NCBI GenBank assembly: GCA_001767455.1
Contig: MELC01000030.1
Location: 232,221 to 296,220, forward strand
Source: Acidobacteria bacterium RIFCSPLOWO2_12_FULL_66_21
GTDB taxonomy: Bacteria; Acidobacteriota; Vicinamibacteria; Vicinamibacterales; 2-12-FULL-66-21
DNA length: 64,000 nucleotides
Direction: 5' to 3'
Under the pieces are notes generated by a model that saw only the letters and a program-made list of their open reading frames with translations, searched no databases and was not told where the DNA came from. Shown one piece after another: positions 51,602-60,481 of the stretch. The stretch's first letter is position 1; each line of letters opens with the position of its first letter. Both the position numbers and the translations under genes were made by a program.

Positions 51602-53127
51602 GGCTTCCCGGCTCCCGGTGTGCGCTCGGCGTAGAGACGAAGCAGCTCGCCTTTGGCCACCTTGCCATACGCGGTCCGCGGCAGCGCATCGACCTGCACG
51701 ACCCCGCGCGGCAGCTTGTAGCGCGCGATGCGGTCCTGCAGAAACGCGGTCAGCGACTCGTGCGACGCACCTATCTGGTTGCGCGGAACGACGAACGCAA
51801 TCCCCACCTCTCCCCAGCGCTCGTCCGGGACGCCGACGACCGCCACGTCGGCGACGGCGGGATGCTGGAGCAGCTCGGCTTCGATTTCCGTCGGGTACAC
51901 GTTCACCCCGCCGCTGATGAACATGTCCTTGCGCCGGCCCACGATGTAGAAAAAGCCGTCGGCGTCCATGCGCGCCATATCGCCGGTGTGGAACCAGCCG
52001 TCGGCGTCGAGCACCGCCGCGGTCGCGTCGGGCGCATTCCAGTACCCGAGGCTGACGTGCGGCCCGCCCAGCCACAGCTCTCCGACCTCTCCAGCCGGCA
52101 CCGTGCGCCCTTCGTCGTCCACGAGACGCGCCGCCGTCATCATCAGCGGCTTGCCGATCGAGCCCGGCTTGCGCGTCGAGTCCTCGTCGGTCATCGCGAA
52201 GCAGTTGACGCCGACCTCGGTCAGGCCGTAGCCCTGCCGAAAGATGATGCCGCGTCGTCTGTACGTGTCGGCGATGAAATCCGGGAGCGGCGCGCCGCCG
52301 CTGATGAACCAGCGCACGTGCGAGAGGTCCGCGGTGGCGAACTCCGGCGCGTCGGAGAGCAGCTTCCAGATGGTCGGCACGCCGAGGACGACCGTGCAGC
52401 GTTCCTGCTCGATCGTCCGCCAGACCTCCGCGGCATCGAAGTGCCGGTGCAGCACGCACGTGCCGCCGATAGCGACGAGCGGCATGAGAAAAACCGCCAG
52501 CCCGCCCGCGTGGTAGAGCGGCGTGAAGATGCTCGACACATCGTCGGCGCGCAGCTGCCAGCCCATGACCGTGTTGTACGCGTTCCAAACGATCATGCGG
52601 TGCGGGATCATCACGCCCTTGGGCGTGCCGGTCGTGCCGCTGGTGTAGAGGAGCGCGAAGAGATCCTCCCCTCCGCATGGCTCGCGCGTGAACGGCGCGT
52701 GCGCCGCCTGCTCGAGCAGGCGCGGGTAGTCCTGTCCGAGCCCCACCCACGCGTCGAGCGACACACGCTCGCGCAGGTCGGCAATCGTCGAGCCGAGCTC
52801 CGGATCGAACACGAGCGTGCGCAGCCCGCTGTTCTCGACGATGCCGGACAGCTCGCGGGCCGTCAGGCGCGTGTTGAGAGGGACGAGGATGACGCCGGTC
52901 TTCGCGGCGGCGAAGACGAAGTCGAGGAATTCGACGCTGTTGTGCGAGAGGAGTCCGAGGCGATCGCCCTTGCGCAGACCAAGCGTGTGAACGAGGACGC
53001 GGGCGCACGCCTCCGCGCGAGCATTCAGTTGCGCGTAGCTCATCCGCACGCCGGTGGAAACGTCCACCAGCGCGAGCGAGAGCGGCGTCAGCCGCGTCCG
53101 CTCACCCAGCAGGTCCGCGTGAAGCAT
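51598..53127 (-). CDS. AMP-dependent acyl-CoA ligase
   Basis: 509 residues. ATP motif YTSGTTGTPKGVMIPHR, then FISGGAPLP, GYGLTEVGVNC, GWFHTGDMARMDADGF (A8), RRKDMFISGGVNVYP and the lysine loop RTAYGKVAKGELL. It is an adenylate-forming enzyme that activates a carboxylic acid, probably a fatty acid, as CoA thioester. Within the cassette it would supply acyl-CoA to the thiolase-like enzyme (inference). 207 bp with REP elements separate it from the KASIII gene on the same strand. Confidence 0.92.
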   Translation of the reverse strand: MLHADLLGERTRLTPLSLALVDVSTGVRMSYAQLNARAEACARVLVHTLGLRKGDRLGLLSHNSVEFLDFVFAAAKTGVILVPLNTRLTARELSGIVENSGLRTLVFDPELGSTIADLRERVSLDAWVGLGQDYPRLLEQAAHAPFTREPCGGEDLFALLYTSGTTGTPKGVMIPHRMIVWNAYNTVMGWQLRADDVSSIFTPLYHAGGLAVFLMPLVAIGGTCVLHRHFDAAEVWRTIEQERCTVVLGVPTIWKLLSDAPEFATADLSHVRWFISGGAPLPDFIADTYRRRGIIFRQGYGLTEVGVNCFAMTDEDSTRKPGSIGKPLMMTAARLVDDEGRTVPAGEVGELWLGGPHVSLGYWNAPDATAAVLDADGWFHTGDMARMDADGFFYIVGRRKDMFISGGVNVYPTEIEAELLQHPAVADVAVVGVPDERWGEVGIAFVVPRNQIGASHESLTAFLQDRIARYKLPRGVVQVDALPRTAYGKVAKGELLRLYAERTPGAGKP

Positions 53128-53219
53128 CTGGAACGGCTAGCTCCAGACGACCTTCGTGTGAGGCAAGGCTCGCAACATGTCCATTACATCTACGTAAATC
53201 GTGTCGCTATACAAGTCGA

Positions 53220-53336
53220 GTAGCGCAGGGCTTTAGCCCTGCCTATTTCGAGTAGCGCAGGGCTTTAGCCCTGCCTATTTCGTGTAGCGCAGGGCTTTAG
53301 CTCCAAATCGTGTAGCGCAGGGCTTTGGCCCTGCCT
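53220..53336. repeat. Cluster of four REP-like palindromes in direct orientation
   Basis: Four copies start at 53220, 53252, 53284 and 53312 (spacing 32, 32, 28). Each begins GTAG, followed by CGCAGGGC-TTTA-GCCCTGC; the third copy lost its right arm. The last copy contains the KASIII stop codon. Confidence 0.92.
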
Positions 53337-54327
53337 ACATCCGCAGCGCCACGGCGGCCTGGTTGTAACCGACTCCCGACCCGACGAGCACGACGAGGCT
53401 CCCCGCCGGAATCATCTTCTTCTCCAGCGCATCGTCCAGCGCCATCGGGATGCAGGCGGAGCCGGTGTAGCCCCACTCCTCCATCACGGTGTGCGTGCGC
53501 TCCATGGGCAGGCCGAGGTCCGCCATGACGAGCTCGATGCTGGGCTTCCGCACCTGCGTGAAGATGATGAAGTCGATGTCGGAGACCGCGAACCCTGTCG
53601 TACACGCAAGCTTGCGCACGAGCCGCGGCCATCCTTCGTGGTTGATTTCCGGCGGATACCGTTCGAGCATGCGGACCTTCGTCCGCCCCTCGCGCACGGC
53701 GGCCTCGGTCGCCGGTTCGGCCACCGCGCCGGCAAAGATGCCCCAGTGATGGTTGTACGCGCCGTCGGCCTGGAAGGCGGCGCCGAGCATGCCGGGCGAC
53801 GTGTCCGCCGTCAGCACCGCCGCGCCCGCGCCATCGCCGTAGAAGAAGATCATCGGATCGTCGGGATCCGCGAGCCGCTCCATCATGTAGGCGCCGACGA
53901 CCAGCACACGATTGATGTGCGGATTGCTCGCCATCAGGCCGTGCGCCGTCGCGAGCCCGGTGGGAAACGACGCGCAGGCGCAGCCGACGTCGAACGTGCC
54001 GGCGTTGCGCGCGCCGATCTTGTGCTGCAGCACGACAGAGGTCGCCGGCGTGATGAAGTCTGGCGAGTCGGTGCCCAGGATGACGAGGTCGAGATCCTCG
54101 GCCTTGATTCCCGCGCGCGCGATCGCCTCGCGCGCCGCCTCGGCCGACACGTCGGACGTCGTCATCCCCTCCGGCGCGTACCAGCGCCGGCGGATGCCGC
54201 TCGACTGCTCCATCTTCTCGACGAAATCGGGAAACTTCCCGGAGAAACGCCGGCGCAGCGTGTCGTTCGACACCTCCGCCGGCGGCAGAAACCGGCCGGT
54301 CGACACCAGCCGCGCGTGACGACTCAT
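53335..54327 (-). CDS. KASIII-like (FabH/thiolase superfamily) condensing enzyme with atypical active site
   Basis: 330 residues. Overall FabH fold: LVSTGRFLPPAEVSN, SGIRRRWYAPEGM, the nucleophile Cys118 in DVGCACASF, and a C-terminal GSGVGYNQAAVALRM. The usual HQAN at the His position is FTQVRKPSI (T257-Q-V), and the GNTS at the Asn position is GYTGSACIP (Y287). So Cys is retained but His and Asn of the Cys-His-Asn triad are not. I infer acyl transfer without decarboxylative condensation, or a specialised thiolase. Three bases separate it from the SDR gene. Confidence 0.85.
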   Translation of the reverse strand: MSRHARLVSTGRFLPPAEVSNDTLRRRFSGKFPDFVEKMEQSSGIRRRWYAPEGMTTSDVSAEAAREAIARAGIKAEDLDLVILGTDSPDFITPATSVVLQHKIGARNAGTFDVGCACASFPTGLATAHGLMASNPHINRVLVVGAYMMERLADPDDPMIFFYGDGAGAAVLTADTSPGMLGAAFQADGAYNHHWGIFAGAVAEPATEAAVREGRTKVRMLERYPPEINHEGWPRLVRKLACTTGFAVSDIDFIIFTQVRKPSIELVMADLGLPMERTHTVMEEWGYTGSACIPMALDDALEKKMIPAGSLVVLVGSGVGYNQAAVALRM

Positions 54328-54330
54328 GGA

Positions 54331-55098
54331 TTACGTCCCCAGGACCAGGCCGCCGTCCACCGAGATGACGGTGCCGTGCACGAACGCGGCGCGCGGCGAC
54401 GCGAGCCACGCATAGGTCTCCGCGATGTCGCGCGGCTCGCCCATCCGGCCGAGCGGCGTGTGGCCCACCATGCCGTCCAGCACCTTCTGCGGCATCGCCT
54501 TGACCATCTCGGTCGCGATGAACCCCGGCGCGACGGCGTTCACGCGGATCCCGTAGCGCCCCAGCTCGCGCGCCCACGTCCGCGTCATGTTGATCACCGC
54601 GGCTTTTGTCGCCGCGTAGTTGGTCTGGCCGAAGTTGCCGTACAGGCCCACGACCGACGATGCGGTCAGGATCACACCGCTCTGCTGCCGGATCATGTGC
54701 GGCACGACGGCGCGCGTGCAGTAGAAGACGCCCTTCAGGTTGACGTCGACGACCGCGTCGAAGAGCTCGTCGGTCATGACGCTCACGGCCTGGCCGTCCT
54801 TCCACTTCACGAGCTGCGCGTCGCGAACGATGCCGGCGTTGTTGATGAGGACGTCGATGCGTCCCCATCGCGCGATGACCGCGTCCACCGCGGAGGTGAC
54901 CGCGGCGCTGTCCGCGACGTTGACGGCGGAGAAGAACGCCTCCCCGCCGGCTGATGCGATGTCGCGTTCGAGCGGCCCGGCCGCCGCAGGGGTGACGTCC
55001 CACGCGGCGACCTTCGCGCCATCCTCGGCGAACCGGAGCGCGGTGGCGCGGCCAATCCCGGCGGCGGCGCCGGTAACGATCACAACGTCAGATGACAT
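54331..55098 (-). CDS. SDR-family reductase (FabG-like)
   Basis: 255 residues. NAD(P)-binding TGAAAGIGRA, NNAG at 86-89, catalytic S148, Y161 and K165 (TASSVVGLYGNFGQTNYAATK region), and a C-terminal VDGGLVLGT. Reduces 3-oxoacyl groups or similar ketones. First gene of the cassette that continues with the KASIII-like gene 3 bp downstream. The TonB receptor gene further upstream on the same strand is separated by REP elements. Confidence 0.9.
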   Translation of the reverse strand: MSSDVVIVTGAAAGIGRATALRFAEDGAKVAAWDVTPAAAGPLERDIASAGGEAFFSAVNVADSAAVTSAVDAVIARWGRIDVLINNAGIVRDAQLVKWKDGQAVSVMTDELFDAVVDVNLKGVFYCTRAVVPHMIRQQSGVILTASSVVGLYGNFGQTNYAATKAAVINMTRTWARELGRYGIRVNAVAPGFIATEMVKAMPQKVLDGMVGHTPLGRMGEPRDIAETYAWLASPRAAFVHGTVISVDGGLVLGT

Positions 55099-55100
55099 AT

Positions 55101-55203
55101 CTGCGCTCAGTGGCAGCCCTAAATCTGCGCTCGGTAGCAGCCCTAAAGGGCTGCGCTACAAATGCCTCTCGACGAGACGAGTAGCGCAGCCCTTTAGGGC
55201 TGC
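55101..55203. repeat. REP-like pair in opposite orientation
   Basis: A minus-orientation copy with stem GCAGCCC/GGGCTGC ending GCTAC (55137-55159) faces a plus-orientation copy GTAGC plus the same stem with TTTA loop (55181-55203). A partial copy precedes them at 55101-55136. Paired inverted REPs resemble BIME arrangement. Confidence 0.9.
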
Positions 55204-55209
55204 CCTGTG

Positions 55210-57966
55210 TCAGAAGGTGAAACGCACGCCGAACTGCGCTTCGCGCGACGGCAGCGCGAACGTGTACTGACGGAATCGCGGGTTCGGATTCGCGACCAGC
55301 GCCGGATTTGCCAGCGTCGGCCCCGACAGGAACTCGCCGTTGATGACGGAGTTCACGTCGTAGTTGACGTGGTTCGTGAGATTGAATGCCTCGGCGATGA
55401 GCTCGAGCCCCGCGCGGCCGGCGAGCGGCATCCGGTGCATTACCCGCAGGTTCAGCGACACGAACTTCGGGCCGTCTTCGTCGAAGCGCTTCACGCCCGG
55501 CATCCGATCCGAGTTCTTGCCGTCGCCGTTGAAGTCGTATCCGCGGCGGCGGTTCCACGGCTGGCCTGAGCCGTACTCGAAGATCGGGGCCACCTGGAAG
55601 CGGTACGGCAGCTTCACGACGGCGGAGGTCACGAAACGGAACCGCTCATCCGCGCGGGAGCGGCCCCACTCGGCCTCGATGTCCGCCGGATCGTTCGCAT
55701 AGTCGGTGAGCGCCGGGCTGAAGTCGTCGTTGATGTTCTTCTTGTCGGCGACCGTGAACGACGCCGTGACGAGGTGCCCGCCCTTCAGCGTGCCGTTCAC
55801 GCTGGTGACGAACGCCTTGTAAGTCGATCGGCCTTCGTTCGTGTAGGTGTTGATCTGGTTGAATGCCGGGTTCGGCCTTCCGCCGGTCGCATTCCCTCTC
55901 CAGTTCACGTCCCGCACGATCACCTCGTCGTCGCCCTCGACGTAGATCGCTTCGAAGTCGGCGAACAGACCCGTGCGGCCCAGGCGAACCGTGTAGCCGC
56001 CGGTGACCTGCGTCGATACCGGGTTGACGAACGAGGAGTCGAGCCGCACCGCGTCGCGCGGCAGCGGAATGCCGGTGGTGGAGGGGCTCGCCGCGTTCAG
56101 CGCGAGCGCGGGGATTCCCAGGATGAGCCCGTTGAGACGCTGCTGGATGGTGCGTCCCGTGTAACCGTTCTGCTGCAGCTCGCTGTGCGACGGCACGAGC
56201 AGGAAACGGCCGGCGAACATTCCCACGCCCCCGCGGATCACGTGGGCGCCACCGCCGGTCAGATCCCAGCTGAAGCCGGCGCGCGGCTGGACGTTGTTCG
56301 TGTCGCGCCCGCGTGCGGCCTGCATCATCGGGCTGGTGAACGCCGGGTTGTTGCCGTTGGTGTCGAGGTCGTACCGAAGCCCGAGGTTCACGGTCACGCG
56401 CGGCGACGGCCGCACGTCCGCCTGGGCGAAGCCGCCGATCAGGTTCGTGGTGATCGTCGTCTCGCCGCTTCCGCTCGCGTCCACGTAGAGCAGCGGCAGC
56501 ACGCGCGAGTCCGTCACGTAGATCATGAGGTTGCGCGGGTACACCGGGAAGTTCCAGGTGTCCTTGATGTGCTGCCACGAGCCCCCCGCCTTCAGGTCCG
56601 CGGCCCAGCGGCCGGACCCGATGCGCGTGAAGTAGGTGTTCCTCAGCTCGATGATGTCGCCCGTGTCGGTCTGGTCGCCGACGATGTTCGCGCCCGTGAT
56701 GTAGGTGTTGCCGCTCGAGAAGTACTCGGCAAGCGCGGTCGAGTTGTTCGGCTCGTCGAACTTGCGGCGGCCGGCCTGGAACGAGAGCTGGTTGACGTGC
56801 TGGCCCTTCGTCCAGCCGTGCGTCGCGGTGAAATTCACGTTGTCGCGATCGAGTCGCATGCCGGTCGTCTCGTCCGCGAGGCTGCCGACCCGGAAGTTCT
56901 CCTGGCGGTAGCGCTCGTAGACCAGCTTGGTCCGGAGGTTCTGCGAGGCGCTGATGCGGTGATCGACGCCGCCGTAGAGGAGCGTCTGGTCGACCGGCAC
57001 CTTCGGATCGGCCGTGAGCGACGCATACGCCCCGCCCGGGCGGACGAACACCGTGTTGTCCTCGCCGATCTGCTCCATCGACGCGAAGAAGTGCGTCTTG
57101 TCCGTGACGATCGGCCCGCCCAGCGCGAAGCCGAACTGCTGCCGGCCGTAGTCGTTCTTCACCGTCTCGAACTCGCGCATCGCGCGGAACGTGTCGTCGC
57201 GGAAGAAGCCGAACAGCGACCCCTTGAACTGGTTGGTGCCCGACTTGGTGACGATCGACAGCGCGCCGCCGGCCGACCCGCCGATCTCCGTGTCGAACCG
57301 GTTCGTCACCACGCGGAACTCGCCGATCGCGTCCTGCGAGAACCGCGCGCGTGACAGGCCGAGGACCGGGTCGGTGAAGTCGACGCCGTCGACCAGAATC
57401 GTCGACTGGCTGGCGTTGCCGCCGGCGCCCACCACCGGGCCGCCGCCGATGAAGCGGAAGCCGCCCCGCTCGCGCTGGACACCAGGCGCCAGGAACGCGA
57501 GCTTCTGGAAGTCGCGATCCTGCACGGGCAGCGACTCGATCTGTTCGGGGACGATGTTGGTCGAGGAGTCGACCTTGAAGACGTCCACGAGCGACGCGGC
57601 GCCGACGACCGTCACGGCCTCGGTGACGCCGGCCGGCCGCAGTACCACGGCGATGCGTGCCGTCTGCCCGACGCGCACCACCAGCGGCTGGTCGACGGTG
57701 CCGAAGCCGGACAGCTCCACGCGGACCGTGTAGTTCCCCGGCGGCACGGCAGGCAGCCGCGCGAGCCCGGTGGCGTCGCTGACGAGCGTCTGCGTGTAGC
57801 CGGTTTCCGGACGGGTGATCGTGACGGTGGCGCCCGGCACGAACTGCTCGCTCTGGTCGGTGACGACGACTTCGATGACGGCGTCGGCCACCTGCGCGAC
57901 GACGGCCGCCGGCGCGAGCGCCAGGACCGCGGCGACGAGGAGCCGGGCGGCGGGTCGGATCAACAT
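55210..57966 (-). CDS. TonB-dependent receptor-like outer-membrane protein (Oar-type)
   Basis: 918 residues with signal peptide (LLVAAVLALAPAAVVAQ). N-terminal carboxypeptidase-regulatory-like beta domain (VPGATVTITRPETGYTQTLV, VPPGNYTVRVELSGFGTV), then plug-type sequence (ESLPVQDRDFQKLAFLAPGV, STILVDGVDFTDPVLG), and a large beta-barrel that ends QFGVRFTF with C-terminal Phe. No TonB box is evident. These receptors import large nutrients; this one is divergent from the sodium symporter and could share its control. Confidence 0.9.
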   Translation of the reverse strand: MLIRPAARLLVAAVLALAPAAVVAQVADAVIEVVVTDQSEQFVPGATVTITRPETGYTQTLVSDATGLARLPAVPPGNYTVRVELSGFGTVDQPLVVRVGQTARIAVVLRPAGVTEAVTVVGAASLVDVFKVDSSTNIVPEQIESLPVQDRDFQKLAFLAPGVQRERGGFRFIGGGPVVGAGGNASQSTILVDGVDFTDPVLGLSRARFSQDAIGEFRVVTNRFDTEIGGSAGGALSIVTKSGTNQFKGSLFGFFRDDTFRAMREFETVKNDYGRQQFGFALGGPIVTDKTHFFASMEQIGEDNTVFVRPGGAYASLTADPKVPVDQTLLYGGVDHRISASQNLRTKLVYERYRQENFRVGSLADETTGMRLDRDNVNFTATHGWTKGQHVNQLSFQAGRRKFDEPNNSTALAEYFSSGNTYITGANIVGDQTDTGDIIELRNTYFTRIGSGRWAADLKAGGSWQHIKDTWNFPVYPRNLMIYVTDSRVLPLLYVDASGSGETTITTNLIGGFAQADVRPSPRVTVNLGLRYDLDTNGNNPAFTSPMMQAARGRDTNNVQPRAGFSWDLTGGGAHVIRGGVGMFAGRFLLVPSHSELQQNGYTGRTIQQRLNGLILGIPALALNAASPSTTGIPLPRDAVRLDSSFVNPVSTQVTGGYTVRLGRTGLFADFEAIYVEGDDEVIVRDVNWRGNATGGRPNPAFNQINTYTNEGRSTYKAFVTSVNGTLKGGHLVTASFTVADKKNINDDFSPALTDYANDPADIEAEWGRSRADERFRFVTSAVVKLPYRFQVAPIFEYGSGQPWNRRRGYDFNGDGKNSDRMPGVKRFDEDGPKFVSLNLRVMHRMPLAGRAGLELIAEAFNLTNHVNYDVNSVINGEFLSGPTLANPALVANPNPRFRQYTFALPSREAQFGVRFTF

Positions 57967-57989
57967 GGAACGGCCTCCCTGAAGCTGGG

Positions 57990-58012
57990 GCAGCCCTGAA
58001 GGGCTGCGCTAC
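57990..58012. repeat. REP-like palindrome in the TonB receptor leader
   Basis: Minus orientation, stem GCAGCCC/GGGCTGC, loop TGAA, ending GCTAC. It lies 24-46 bp upstream of the receptor start. Confidence 0.85.
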
Positions 58013-58064
58013 ACGAAACCCGCGGAAAACCGGTTGGCCGCCGCGCGGGCGCGTGCTACAACTT

Positions 58065-58115
58065 ACCGAACGTTTGTTCTGAAATCAGGGAGACACTACC
58101 GAACAAGCGTTCGGT
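58065..58115. promoter_or_regulatory. Two GAAC-N4-GTTC operator-like palindromes
   Basis: Site 1: GAAC-GTTT-GTTC at 58068-58079. Site 2: ACCGAAC-AAGC-GTTCGGT at 58098-58115. Centres are 33 bp apart, about three helical turns. They lie between the divergent TonB receptor and symporter genes. Such dyads are typical of TetR regulators; the TetR of the lipid-type cassette is a candidate binder (inference). Confidence 0.6.
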
Positions 58116-58131
58116 TTGTCAAGGAGCCCCC

Positions 58132-59595
58132 ATGCTCGTACTCGGCTGGACCGCCGTTCTCGCCTATTTCGCCGTCACGGGCACCCTGGTGGCCCGCGCC
58201 GCCCGCCGGACGCGCTCGGTCGCGGCCTACGCGGTCGGCACGCGCGACATCCCCGCCGTGGTCATCGGGCTTTCGCTCGCCGCGCAGCTCACCAGCGTCG
58301 CGACGTTCGTCGTCAACCCCGGGCTCGTCTACGCGTTCGGGCTGCCCGCGCTGCTCGGATACGGCGTGGCGGCCGGCACGGGGATCATGGTCGGCCTCAG
58401 CGTGATGTCGCTGCGGTTCCGCCGGCAGGGCGCGCGCGTCCAGGCGCTCACCGTGCCGCAGTGGATCGCGCGTCGGTTCGACGCGCCGGCGCTGGGACTC
58501 CTCTTCGCGGTGCTGTCGCTCGCGCTCGTCACGTTCGCGACGTTGATAGTGGTCGCGCTCGCGCTCGTGCTCGCGCCGCTGCTCGCGATCCCGATCGAGG
58601 CGGCTGTCATCGGCCTGCTGGTGATCGTTGTCGGCGGCGTGATGGTGGGCGGCGCGACGGGCCACGCATGGACGAACGCGGCGCAGGCCATGGTGATGCT
58701 CGTCGTCGCGCTCTTGATGATCGGCGCGGGCCTCCCCCTGCTCGCCTCGGGAGCGGGCCTTGCCGAGCGGCTTCGCGCGATCGATCCGAACCTGGTCGGC
58801 CACGTCAACCCCGCGTCGCCGTACTTCCGGACGTTCCTGGAGGTGTTCGTCTTCAACTTCGTCGTGGGGATTGCGATCGTCTGCCAGCCTCACGTCATCA
58901 GCAAGGCGCTGTACCTCCGCGAGGATCGCGACGTGCGGCGGTTCCTTCTGACCGCGATCGGCTGCGGCCTGATCTTCACCGCGGTGCTCGTGACGGGGTT
59001 CTGGGCGCGGCTTGCGCTGGAGGTGCCGGTCCGGATCGACCGCGCGATCCCGACATGGATTGGCGGGCACTTCCCTGCGCCGTTGCAGGTCCTCATCACG
59101 ATCGGGCTGCTGTGTGCGGGGCTCTCGACGCTCGAGGGGATCCTGCTCGCGCTCTCGTCGATCGTGTCCATCGATCTGTTTCCCTGGATGGTGCGCTCCC
59201 CGTCCGACAAGGCCTCGCTCGCGGCGGGACGTGTGGGGCTGGCGATCGCCGGGATCGTGACAGCGGGGCTCGCGTTGTGGCAGATTGAGCACCCGACGGG
59301 CGGCACCGTCGCAATCTTCGCGCAGTACGGGGTCTATCTCGTGTTCTCGACCTCGTTCGTGCCGCTGGCCTGCGGGATGTTCGTGCCCTCGGCCCGGCGC
59401 GCGGACGTCGTCGTCGCGGTGATCGTATCGATCGCCGTATATGCCGGGTTCGCGATATTCAAGCTGACGCAGTACCACAACAACCCCGCGTTCCTCGCGA
59501 CGGCGGCGATCGCGGCGGGTTGGGTGGTCATCGTGGCGGCGATGGTCGTGCGAGGTGCCCGCCAGGCGCCCGCGATGCAGGAGATGCAGCGATGA
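58132..59595 (+). CDS. Sodium:solute symporter (SSS family)
   Basis: 487 residues, about 13 helices. TRDIPAVVIGLSLAAQLTSV near the start and QPHVISKALYLREDRDVRR are SSS-family segments (PutP/PanF-like). It would import an organic solute with Na+. It overlaps the following hydrolase gene by four bases (ATGA). AGGAG lies 6-10 bp upstream of the ATG and two operator-like palindromes precede it. Confidence 0.9.
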   Translation: MLVLGWTAVLAYFAVTGTLVARAARRTRSVAAYAVGTRDIPAVVIGLSLAAQLTSVATFVVNPGLVYAFGLPALLGYGVAAGTGIMVGLSVMSLRFRRQGARVQALTVPQWIARRFDAPALGLLFAVLSLALVTFATLIVVALALVLAPLLAIPIEAAVIGLLVIVVGGVMVGGATGHAWTNAAQAMVMLVVALLMIGAGLPLLASGAGLAERLRAIDPNLVGHVNPASPYFRTFLEVFVFNFVVGIAIVCQPHVISKALYLREDRDVRRFLLTAIGCGLIFTAVLVTGFWARLALEVPVRIDRAIPTWIGGHFPAPLQVLITIGLLCAGLSTLEGILLALSSIVSIDLFPWMVRSPSDKASLAAGRVGLAIAGIVTAGLALWQIEHPTGGTVAIFAQYGVYLVFSTSFVPLACGMFVPSARRADVVVAVIVSIAVYAGFAIFKLTQYHNNPAFLATAAIAAGWVVIVAAMVVRGARQAPAMQEMQR

Positions 59596-60461
59596 GAAGA
59601 ATCTTGATCCGCGCCGTGCTGCTCAGCGCGCTCGCGGTACCAGTATTTGCACAGCCGCCCGCGCCGCCACTCGAAAAGGAGGCGCGCGTCTACGGGCAGA
59701 AGATTCATTACCTCGAATCGGGCTCCTCGGGCCCGGTTGTCATCCTGCTTCACGGCCTCGGCGTGGACTCCAACCAGTGGCGCTTCACGCTGCCGACCCT
59801 CGGCGGATTTCACGTCTACGCGCCGGACCAGATCGGCTTCGGCAAGTCGGACAAGCCGGCGCTGAACTACCGCGTCCAGACGCTCGTCGATTTCCTCGAC
59901 GGCTTTTATCGTCAGGCCGGGATTCAGAAAGCCACGCTCGTCGGCAACTCGATGGGCGGATGGGTCGCGGCCGCGTTCGCGCTCGCGCATCCTGACAAGG
60001 TCGAGAAGCTCGTGCTGGTGGACGCAGCCGGCTACTCGCAGGAGCGCTGGAACGGACCGCCCGTTACGCGCGAGGAGCTGCTGAAACTGAATCCGGCCAC
60101 GCTCGGCGGCGTTCGCGAACTGCTCGGCCTGATCCTGGCGAACCAGATGCTGGTGAACGATTCCTCCGTGCAGGCCGGGTTCACGCAGCGGCTTGCGGCA
60201 GGTGACGGCCATGTCGTCAACGCGATGATCGAGTCGATTCTGCGCAGCGAGGACTTCCTCGACGGCAAGCTTGGCGCGCTGAAGATCCCGACACTCATCG
60301 TGTGGGGCCGCGAGGACCGGCTGCTGCCGGTCGCGGTCGGCGAGGCGTTCGCGAAGGACATCACCGGCGCGAAGCTCACCGTGCTCGACAAGTGCGGCCA
60401 CATCCCGCACGTCGAGTGCTTTATGCCTTTCACGAAGGTGCTGGCCGACTTTCTCAGATAG
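59592..60461 (+). CDS. Secreted alpha/beta hydrolase
   Basis: 289 residues with signal peptide (LIRAVLLSALAVPVFAQ). LLHGLGVDSNQWR (oxyanion hole), VGNSMGGWVA (nucleophile Ser), VWGREDRLLPVAVG (acid) and GHIPHVE (His) give a complete catalytic triad. Substrate unknown; translational coupling to the symporter suggests it prepares or processes the transported compound. Confidence 0.9.
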   Translation: MRRILIRAVLLSALAVPVFAQPPAPPLEKEARVYGQKIHYLESGSSGPVVILLHGLGVDSNQWRFTLPTLGGFHVYAPDQIGFGKSDKPALNYRVQTLVDFLDGFYRQAGIQKATLVGNSMGGWVAAAFALAHPDKVEKLVLVDAAGYSQERWNGPPVTREELLKLNPATLGGVRELLGLILANQMLVNDSSVQAGFTQRLAAGDGHVVNAMIESILRSEDFLDGKLGALKIPTLIVWGREDRLLPVAVGEAFAKDITGAKLTVLDKCGHIPHVECFMPFTKVLADFLR

Positions 60462-60481
60462 CCGGCGAAGGTGACGGACCG

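Noticed and set aside
53220-53336. REP cluster as a CRISPR array
   Set aside because: Units are palindromes with 5-12 bp between them and no unique spacers; no cas genes are present.
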